From assembly GCA_947095585.1 (NCBI GenBank), contig OX352765.1, positions 64,109,425-64,173,424 of the forward strand: a DNA stretch of 64,000 nucleotides. Reading direction: 5' to 3'. Position 1 is the first letter of the stretch, and each line of letters starts with the position of its first letter. The notes below the pieces were generated by a model. The model worked only from the letters and a program-made list of their open reading frames with translations. It was not told the DNA's origin and made no database searches. The DNA comes from Nephrocerus scutellatus. Taxonomy: Eukaryota > Arthropoda > Insecta > Diptera > Pipunculidae. A program made the translations under genes and the position numbers. Positions 55,898 through 64,000 of this stretch are shown here, piece by piece.

Positions 55898-57020
55898 TAA
55901 GCCATTTCTCAAGCGATATGTTTTTATTCTTAATTAAATTTAAATTAATTAAATTAATATTAAATTCGATATGTAGGGGTAAGATGCAACTATAAGATTT
56001 CTTCCTATGGAAATTCTGGTGTATGATCATTATTGTCTGGAATTTCTGGAACAAAGCAATTTCTCAAGCGATTTGCATGAAACTCGGAATGTAGGACTAT
56101 GATGTGACTATAAGACTTGTTCCTATGGAAATTCTGGGATCAGGCCAATAGCGTCTGGGATTTTTGGAACCAAGCCATTTCTCAAGGGATTCGTATAAAA
56201 CTCGGAATGTAGGACTAATATGTGACTATAAGACTTGTTCCTATGGAAATTCTGGGATCTGGCCAATAGGGTCTGGGATTTTTTGAACCAAGCCATTTCT
56301 CAAGGGATTCGTATGAAACTCGGAATGTAGGACTAACGTGTGACTATAAGACTTGTTCCTATGGAAATTCTGGGATCTGGCCAATAGGGTCTGGGATTTT
56401 TGGAACCAAGCCATTTCTCAAGGGATTCGTATGAAACTACGAATGTAGGACTAATATGTGACTATAAGACTTGTTCCTATGGAAATTCTGGGATCTGGCC
56501 AATAGGGTCTGGAATTTTTGGAACCAAGCCATTTCTCAAGGGATTCGTATGCAACTCGGAATTTAGGATTAATATGTGACTATAAGACTTGTTCCTATAG
56601 AAATTCTGGGATCTGGCCAATAGGGTCTGGGATTTTTGGAACCAAGCCATTTCTCAAGTGATTCGTATGAAACTCGGAATGTAGGACTAATATGTGACTA
56701 TAAGACTTGTTCCTATGGAAATTCTGGGATCTGGCCAATAGGGTCTGGGATATTTGGAACCAAGCCATTTCTCAAGGAATTCGTATGAAACTCGGAATGT
56801 AGGACTAATATGTGACTATAAGACTTGTTCCTATGGAAATTCTGGGATCTGGCCAATAGGGTCTGGGATTTTTGGAACCAAGCCATTTCTCAAGGGATTC
56901 GTATGAAACTCGGAATGTAGGACTAATATGCGGCTATAAGACTTCTTCCTATGGGAATTCTGGAATATGATCATTATGGTCTGGAATTTCGGGAACTAAG
57001 CAATTTCTCAAGCGCCTCGT
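55898..57020 (+). repeat. 118-bp tandem satellite
   Basis: The core CAAGCCATTTCTCAAGGGAT recurs at 56171, 56289, 56407, 56525, 56643, 56761 and 56879, exactly 118 bp apart. Outer units are more diverged. A related variant family is at 59811-60380 and 60693-60890. Confidence 0.92.
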
Positions 57021-59340
57021 GCCTTTTAATTTAATCGTAATATTGGCCACAACGTCAAAGAATTTTACTCCAACCGCGCGTAAAGATTACACGCACATAG
57101 TTCTTTAACAGCTCTTACTTCTCCTACTACTATCGACGAAACTACATTACTATGTTTGTGCAGTGATATGATATATTTAATATGTACCCACGTCACAATA
57201 AATTGTTGTGAACATTTAAATCAGCTTATAAATTATTTATTCGTTGTATGTGATGTGATTGATGAAAATGTATGTGGTTTCAATAACATACATTCAAGCA
57301 GAGCAGAACGAAACAAACATATGCAGTAGTAGGCTGCGGTCAAGAATTCAGCCGCTGCGCAGTTTACTCTGCATGTTGTTCAAAAATTCACTTTTCAGCC
57401 AATGAAATTCGACTGCGCAGTTTACGCTACTTAAAATGGGATGCAAATAGCAAAATGTAAATGTCAAATTGTCGCCCTACAAGCAGACTGTAAGTCGGTT
57501 CAAAATATAGCCGCAATTTCGTGCATACCGACTGCCTGCCATTTTTTTGTGCAGCACAAGCTGCGTAACTCCTTAATTCTTTACCGCAGCCGTAGTGATA
57601 GTATAGTCTCTGTTCATTTCCCCTTGTACCCTGCTGCCAACGCCAATGGCTATCAAATTTAATTTGTTCAACAAATAATATTTGTCGCGAATTGTCAAAA
57701 TCAGCTGTAGTGAAATCGTTAACTGCAATAAACTAGTTTTACAAACTAATTTTCATTAAACTAGTTTGGCAAAAATAAAGGATGTCAAGGGTATAACAGG
57801 ACAATGTAGACTGAAAGACGCCTAAGGAAATTAAAATTAGCAGCTGCAGGCTTTGTGGAGAAGCTTAGGCGACTGAGTGGCAACCGCGCGGAGCACCGAT
57901 CCGACAGAAAAAAGACCATGCGGGAACCCACGTAATCTTCACGACATTCATTGAACTAGCTCCATATCATTAAGTTACTATGAGTTATTGGTAAATCGTA
58001 GCAACTGGTTTAAATACCATATGTTCGCTTAGTTTTCCGATAAGTTTGTGTTTTTTTTTTGAACCGGTAGGTGACGCTGGAATTGAGATATTCACGAAAA
58101 TGTCATAAGTTTGGTTATTAGTTATTTCATTTTGTGAAGTATTTCAGATGTGACATCATTTTTTGACATCATTATTTAAGGTGTTTCTCTTTTTTCTCTA
58201 TATTAACTTCGCGTGCCCGAGGATCTGTCTGTTTTTTTGTCTGTCGTTGAGTCTTGCGATCAATTTATAACCGGTTCCCCAAAGCCCGATTTTATTGAAA
58301 TTTTGCACACATGTGTGTATCTGACTACAATACTTTCTATAAACATTTGGTGCCCACATACATTTTTTAAAAATTGGCTCCTATATAATTTTTAAAAATT
58401 AACTCGATTTTATTAAAATTTTAAACACATGTGTATCTCCGATGGAGAACACTTTTTGTGAAAATTTGGAAGTGATCGGGCCCCAGGGCTCCCATACAAC
58501 TTTTTTTTGAAAATGTTCTTGAAATTATCTTCACATGTGTATCTTCGATGACAAGACTTTCTGTAAAAATGACCCAGATGACCCAAATCATTATTTTTAA
58601 AAAGTAACCCGATTTAATTTAAATTTTGCACATTTTGTATTCCCGATTATAGAATTTACCCGAAAATATTTTGGGTTTTTTTTTACTCTTCTACACACTT
58701 ACGTCTATTTTGAACCCGGTAATTCGAATTCAAATAAAAGCCGTATTTTATTGCCGAGAAACAACAACAATTGCACTGTCGATTTCCTTCTTTGGAATTT
58801 GAAAACCTGCTATTTGGCTGGTTTTGGCATTCGAATTCCAAATAAAATACAGCTAGTAAGGAACCTGAGCTGGTAAGGTTTTTTTTAAAATACATATCTG
58901 CCAGTAATTATGATAAAATAAAATTGATGAATATAAACTCAATTCTGTTGTAAAAATCAGTTAAAATAATGTACCGAAAAGTAAGGTAATTAAAATATAT
59001 TACCTTATGAATTTTTCAAAAATTAACAAACTTTTCCATGATTGAAAAATAACAATTAACATTCTTTAATTGTGTATACAATTTGTAAATGAATCCTATG
59101 ATTTTTTTTTAATAGGTACTTTTTACATATGGAACACTACACACTGTTTTCTAATAAAATGACTCAAGTTTGTAAAAAAAAACTTTACTTGACATTACGC
59201 TTGCATAATTTGAAAAAAAAAAAAAAAACAATCTATTGTGATTTTGACATACACCGGATTCTTGATCAATTCCCTTCAATCGAAGTAATCTACTAGTTTC
59301 TCGATTGTATATGCATACCAACATCAAGAATCAAGTGAGT
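57021..59340. repeat. ~2.3-kb repeat, copy 1
   Basis: Matches 60891-62903 at a 3870-bp offset. It contains inverted ~122-bp satellite units (58290-58660) and a ~317-bp insert (58700-59016) absent from copy 2. Neither copy has a convincing ORF or clear terminal repeats. Confidence 0.8.
58700..59016. repeat. ~317-bp insert in repeat copy 1, with a dispersed-repeat core
   Basis: Absent from copy 2, whose flanks join at CACACTT/CAAAAATTAAC. 58745-58850 matches 2075-2165. Probably a small mobile element, but without clear termini. Confidence 0.5.
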
Positions 59341-59810
59341 GTTTGGGGGGGGGTATAAAACTGTCCACCCAATTATATTTTAGGTTAACGTACTCCTGCT
59401 TGATATCAATCGGCACCGCCAATGCTTCCACGAAACCCAAAACTTTTGAATTAAAATATTATTTGAATTTACTTTATTTAATAAATATTTTTTATACAGA
59501 AATACGATACGTAGAATACGATCATGTCCACACTGTCAACTATTTTTAAATTATTGAATTTGATATTAATTGAAATACAATTTTTTACAAAAGAACTAAA
59601 CTAAAAAATGGCGTCGCCAAACGAAACGTGTCGTGTAAATTTTTGATTAAACTTTTTGTAGTTCTTTAACCTTCTACTTCTTTATATCGACTGTCTGATC
59701 GACTTTTTTTTATTTTATTTTTTTCGTATGCCGGGTGACGACGAAACTTTAATGGGTTGCGCACCGCAAATATGACAGCTTGACTACTTCATTGCGTCGC
59801 CACAAGTGTG
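59341..59810. other. Unique spacer between repeat blocks
   Basis: AT-rich. A 68-aa frame at 59343-59549 is not recognised. Confidence 0.3.
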
Positions 59811-60380
59811 ACAAAGCAATTTCCCAAGCGATTCGCATGAAATTCGGAATGTAGGACTAAGATGTGACTATTAGAGTTTTTCCTATGGAAATTCTAGAAT
59901 ATGATCATTATTGTCTGGAATTACTGGAACAAAGAAACTTCTCAAGCGATTCGCATGAAATTCGGAATGCAGGACTAAGATTTGACTAAAAGATTTCTTC
60001 CTATGGAAATTCTGGAATATGATCATTACGGCTGGAATTTCTGGAACAAAGCAATTTCAATAATTGTCTGAAATTTCTGGAACAAAGCAACTTCTCAAGC
60101 GATTCGCATGAAATTCAAAATGTAGGACTAAGATGTGACTATTAGAGTTTTTCCTATGGAAATTCTAGAATATGATCATTATTGTCTGGAATTACTGGAA
60201 CAAAGCAACTTCTCAAGCGATTCGCATGAAATTCGGAATGCAGGACTAAGATTTGACTAAAAGATTTCTTCCTATGGAAATTCTGGAATATGATCAATAT
60301 TGTCTGGAATTTCTGGAATAAAGCAATTTCTCAAGCGATTCGCATGAAATTCGGAATGTAGAACTAAGATGCGACTTTAA
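59811..60380 (+). repeat. 118-bp satellite, variant block
   Basis: Units with CAAGCGATTCGCATGAAATT and TTCCTATGGAAATTCT. It is interrupted by a MITE at 60381 and resumes to about 60890. Confidence 0.88.
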
Positions 60381-60688
60381 AGGCTAAACTATAATGCAAT
60401 TTCGCCCCCTTACGTTAAAGTCAAAATCCGACAAAATGCTTTCCAAAGATTCTAAAGTTTCTCATCCGACCATAATGTAATTTTGTCACCTCGACGAAAT
60501 AACATATGACAACTGTCAAGTTTTCTTAAGAAAATGCGCTCGCCAGCGCACATCTAATCGATTGCCACAGTAACGAAACTATTGCGAACGCTATTATGGG
60601 CGCAGCATACATTTTCATTGTATTCGCTCATTTAATCGTCGGGTTTTGACACTAGCGTAAAGAGATGAAATTACATTATAGTTCCGGC
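60381..60688. mobile_element. piggyBac-like MITE (TTAA target site)
   Basis: 308 bp flanked by TTAA at 60377-60380 and 60689-60692. Inverted ends share ACTATAATG(C/T)AATTTC and TTACG over ~33 bp. Removing it restores a continuous satellite monomer. TTAA is the hallmark of piggyBac-superfamily insertion. Confidence 0.8.
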
Positions 60689-60692
60689 TTAA

Positions 60693-60890
60693 GACTTCTT
60701 GCTATGTTAATTCTTGAATATGATCATTATGGTCTGGAATTTCTGGAACAAAGCAATTTCTCAAGCGATTCAAATGAAATTCGGAATGCAGGACTAATAT
60801 GCGGCTATAAGACTTCTTCCTATAGGAATTCTGGAATATGATCATTATGGTCTGGAATTTCGGGAACTAAGCAATTTCTCAAGCGCCTCG
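60693..60890 (+). repeat. 118-bp satellite, after the MITE
   Basis: Continuation of the 59811-60380 block, running into repeat copy 2. Confidence 0.85.
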
Positions 60891-62903
60891 TGCCTTTTAA
60901 TTTAATCGTAATATTGGCCACAACGTCAAAGAATTTCACTCCAACCGCGCGTAAAGATTACACGCACATATTTTTTTAACAGCTCTTACTACTCCTACTA
61001 CTATCGACGCAACTACATTACTATGTTTGTGCAGTGATATGATATATTTAATATGTACCCACGTCACAATAAATTGTTGTGAACATTTAAATCAGCTTAT
61101 AAATTATTTATTCGTTGTATGTGATGTGATTGATGAAAATGTATGTGGTTTCAATAACATACATTCAAGCAGAGCAGAACGAAACAAACATATGCAGTAG
61201 TAGGCTGCGGTCAAGAATTCAGCCGCTGCGCAGTTTACTCTGCATGTTGTTCAAAAATTCACTTTTCAGCCAATGAAATTCGACTGCGCAGTTTACGCTA
61301 CTTAAATGGGATGCAAATAGCAAAATGTAAATGTCAAATTGTCGCCCTACAAGCAGACTGTAAGTCGGTTCAAAATATAGCCGCAATTTCGTGCATACCG
61401 ACTGCCTGCCATTTTTTTGTGCAGCACAAGCTGCGTAACTCCTTAATTCTTTACCGCAGCCGTAGTGATAGTATAGTCTCTGTTCATTTCCCCTTGTACC
61501 CTGCTGCCAACGCCAATGGCTATCAAATTTAATTTGTTAAACAAATAATATTTGTCGCGAATTGTCATAATCAGCTGTAGTGAAATCGTTAACTGCAATA
61601 AACTAGTTTTACAAACTAATTTTCATTAAACTAGTTTGGCAAAAATAAAGGATGTCAAGGGTATAACAGGACAATGTAGACTGAAAGACGCCTAAGGAAA
61701 TTAAAATTAGCAGCTGCAGGCTTTGTGGAGAAGCTTAGGCGACTGAGTGGCAACCGCGCGGAGCACCGATCCGACAGAAAAAAGACCATGCGGGAACCCA
61801 CGTAATCTTCACGACATTCATTGAACTAGCTCCATATCATTAAGTTACTATGAGTTATTGGTAAATCGTAGCAACTGGTTTAAATACCATATGTTCGCTT
61901 AGTTTTCCGATAAGTTTGTGTTTTTTTTTTGAACCGGTAGGTGACGCTGGAATTGAGATATTCACGAAAATGTCATAAGTTTGGTTATTAGTTATTTCAT
62001 TTTGTGAAGTATTTCAGATGTGACATCATTTTTTGACATCATTATTTAAGGTGCTTCTCTTTTTTCTCTATATTAACTTCGCGTGCCCGTGGATCTGTCT
62101 GTTTTTTTGTCTGTCGTTGAGTCTTGCGATCAATTTATAACCGGTACCCCAAAGCCCGATTTTATTGAAATTTTGCACACATGTGTGTATCTGACTACAA
62201 TACTTTCTATAAACATTTGGTGCCCACATACATTTTTTAAAAATTGGCTCCTATATAATTTTTAAAAATTAACTCGATTTTATTAAAATTTTAAACACAT
62301 GTGTATCTCCGATGGAGAACACTTTTTTTGAAAATTTGTCAGTGATCGGGCCCCAGGGCTCCCATACAACTTTTTTTTGAAAATGTTCTTGAAATTATCT
62401 TCACATGTGTATCTTCGATGACAAGACTTTCTGTAAAAATGACCCAGATGACCTAAATCATTATTTTTAAAAAGTAACCCGATTTAATTTAAACTTTGCA
62501 CATTTTGTATTCCCGATTATAGAATTTACACGAAAATATTTTGGGTTGTTTTTTTACTATTCTTCACACTTCAAAAATTAACAAACTTTTCCAGGATTGA
62601 AAAATAACAATTAACATTCTTTAATTGTGTATACAATTTGTAAATGAATCCTATGATATTTTTTGAATAGGTATTTTTTACATATGGAACACTACACACT
62701 GTTTTCTAATAAAATGACTCAAGTTTGTAAAAAAAAAAACTTTACTTGACATTACGCTTGCATAATTTGAAAAAAAAAAAAAAAAAACAATCTATTGTGA
62801 TTTTGACATACACCGGATTCTTGATCGATTCCCTTCAATCGAAGTAATCTACTAGTTTCTCCATTGTATATGCATACCAATATCAAGAATCAAGTGAGTG
62901 TGA
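60891..62903. repeat. ~2.3-kb repeat, copy 2 (lacks a ~317-bp insert)
   Basis: Near-identical to 57021-59340, without the segment equivalent to 58700-59016. It ends at CAAGAATCAAGTGAGTG, as copy 1 does. Confidence 0.8.
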
Positions 62904-63194
62904 CATTTATCTCGTTGCGATGTTCACATTAAGAAACTCCATGGGACAAATTAATAAAATGTGTGGTGCGAATTGGATATTTTAGCGACCAATTTCTCGG
63001 ATAGAATTTAACTATTGTAAACAAGTATTTGGCGTTTTTGTCTAGATAAAATGTTTACATTGATCTGTTGTTAGCTACGATATAGAGATATGAGAACTTG
63101 TAAAGGCTTGCACTGAAGAAAAACTAGTATTTGACATAGGCAACCGCAACATACACACATTTTTAAGAATAAACAAATTAACGAGGACGAAAAG
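62904..63194 (+). promoter_or_regulatory. Upstream region and 5' UTR of Sgf11
   Basis: The first single-copy sequence after the repeats. No TATA box is evident. The transcription start cannot be placed by eye. The repeat block stops only ~290 bp before the ATG. Confidence 0.45.
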
Positions 63195-63924
63195 ATGAGT
63201 GAGATCGTTAGTAAAGCTGCAGAGTGTGAGAAGAGATCAAGTTCACCGAAGCCTCCGCCGCCACCTCCACCATTTGGTCCTGTGGTTGTGACATCAGCGT
63301 CATCATCAAACTCGGCAACAAAATCGACTACAAAAATTGACGAATTTTGTGAACCAGTAATTTTAAAAGCTTTTGCAGAATTCATGAAAGATCCAGCTAA
63401 TTTAGAAGTTGCAGCAAATTATCTCTTACAATCATTGGTAGAAGACGCCATTATGGGAGTGTTCTTAGAAATTCACCATTCAGTTAAAACTGGAAGCTTA
63501 GTTGCCATTGATGGTGAGCCGGAAGATGATTCTACTTATAAAATAGTTGATTTGCCGAATTATGATGTGTTTGGTGTCAGTACTGCTAAAAAGCCCATGG
63601 ATTGTAATTGCCCTAATTGTGATAGGCTGGTTGCTGCTGCTCGGTTTGCTCCTCATTTGGAAAAATGCATGGGTACTCATAATTATTATTTTGCTAAAAT
63701 GAAGGATAATAAAAAAAATTTTGTCTTGGATAGGAATGGGTAGGAATTCTTCTCGAATTGCCAGTCGGCGTTTGGCCAACGCCAAAGAGGGAAGCTCTAG
63801 TTATTTTCAGTCTAATGGCAGCGACGATGACGACGATGCAGACTGGTCATCAGAGAAGAAAAGAAAAAAGGCCAGCCATAATTCACGTACAAATGGGTCA
63901 AAGAAAAATGGAAAAACTTCCTGA
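63195..63924 (+). CDS. Sgf11: SAGA-associated factor 11 (spliced: 63195-63672, 63734-63924)
   Basis: A 222-residue subunit of the SAGA histone H2B deubiquitinase module in the nucleus. It activates the Usp22/Non-stop protease and contacts E(y)2 and nucleosomes. Residues ~50-95 form the N-terminal helix that packs with E(y)2 ([20 protein letters not shown]). The zinc finger [20 protein letters not shown] with a closing KC is C-x2-C-x12-H-x3-C, as in the family. Exon 2 gives [14 protein letters not shown], then an acidic and basic tail. A poly-proline run near residues 22-28 is extra relative to what I recall of the fly protein. The ATG has a good AAAAG context and no in-frame rival. The phase-1 intron restores the family sequence. 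Confidence 0.95.
63673..63733 (+). other. Sgf11: Sgf11 intron (61 bp)
   Basis: GTACTC...GGATAG. The short size and phase 1 are deduced because splicing joins KCMG to MGRNSS, whereas reading through gives an unrelated tail and a stop at 63741. Confidence 0.9.
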
Positions 63925-64000
63925 AAGTAGACAATTATTTTTAGTTAAATTTATTTACTAAGTTTTTTAATTGTTTAATTTATCCTTAGAGAATTATTTG
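63925..64000 (+). other. Sgf11: Sgf11 3' UTR start
   Basis: No AATAAA signal appears before the window ends, so the transcript end lies outside. Confidence 0.5.

Noticed and set aside
55898..57020. Regularly spaced repeats resembling a CRISPR array
   Set aside because: The whole 118-bp unit is conserved without variable spacers, and the organism is eukaryotic. It is a satellite.
57441..57662. 73-aa frame present in both 2.3-kb repeats (also 61311-61532)
   Set aside because: The copies are so similar that identity does not show selection. No domain or good start context.

Overview
The window is eukaryotic and almost certainly from an insect, most likely a higher fly. The only clear host gene is Sgf11, the SAGA deubiquitinase-module subunit, at the right end. 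It has one 61-bp intron and a zinc-finger segment nearly identical to the fly protein as I recall it. The rest is accessory DNA: LTR retrotransposons, RTE-clade LINEs, a PIF/Harbinger DNA transposon, MITEs, satellites and a very large (AAAC)n microsatellite. Species cannot be fixed from the sequence alone.

Layout. 1-1990: 5' part of a minus-strand RTE LINE cut by the window edge. 3420-4116 and 22039-22370: a ~122-bp satellite. Gypsy-1 (minus, 4114-22038) is inserted into that satellite. A Mag-like gypsy (plus, 7506-19945, CTTAT target duplication) is inserted into the protease of gypsy-1. A full-length RTE LINE (minus, 8397-16315, 12-bp target duplication) is inserted between the zinc knuckles of the Mag-like gag. 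A composite of inverted MITEs carrying a piece of gypsy-1 pol is inserted into the LINE and appears to have driven a 3602-bp tandem duplication. 22646-24105, 25666-25853 and 34558-35670 are (AAAC)n. The last two are halves of one array split by a complete 8.7-kb gypsy-3 (25854-34557) whose ~1.95-kb LTRs hold an array of covarying hairpins.

36885-46555 (minus) holds a gypsy-4 pol carried behind two unrelated N-terminal modules. One is a BEL/Pao-type gag (DUF1759-like) with a BEL-type primer-binding site. The other is a Ulp1-like (C48) protease domain whose catalytic cysteine is phenylalanine. The gag chimera is tandemly duplicated (2727 bp), and a third partial copy lies at 48125-49766 between 795-bp direct repeats. 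50402-52860 is a Harbinger element with TIRs, an AAT duplication, a HARBI1-like transposase and a Myb/SANT partner, both decayed. 53700-62903 holds a gag-like remnant, a MITE, a 118-bp satellite, a duplicated ~2.3-kb repeat and a TTAA-flanked piggyBac-like MITE. Sgf11 follows at 63195-63924.

The TE genes do not form a pathway. They are successive insertions, almost all broken. The most interesting signals are the BEL-gag/gypsy-pol and Ulp1/gypsy-pol chimeras, the hairpin array in the gypsy-3 LTR, and the capture-then-recombination history at 5569-13597. Several duplicated blocks are nearly identical, so long-read confirmation is needed to exclude assembly artefacts.
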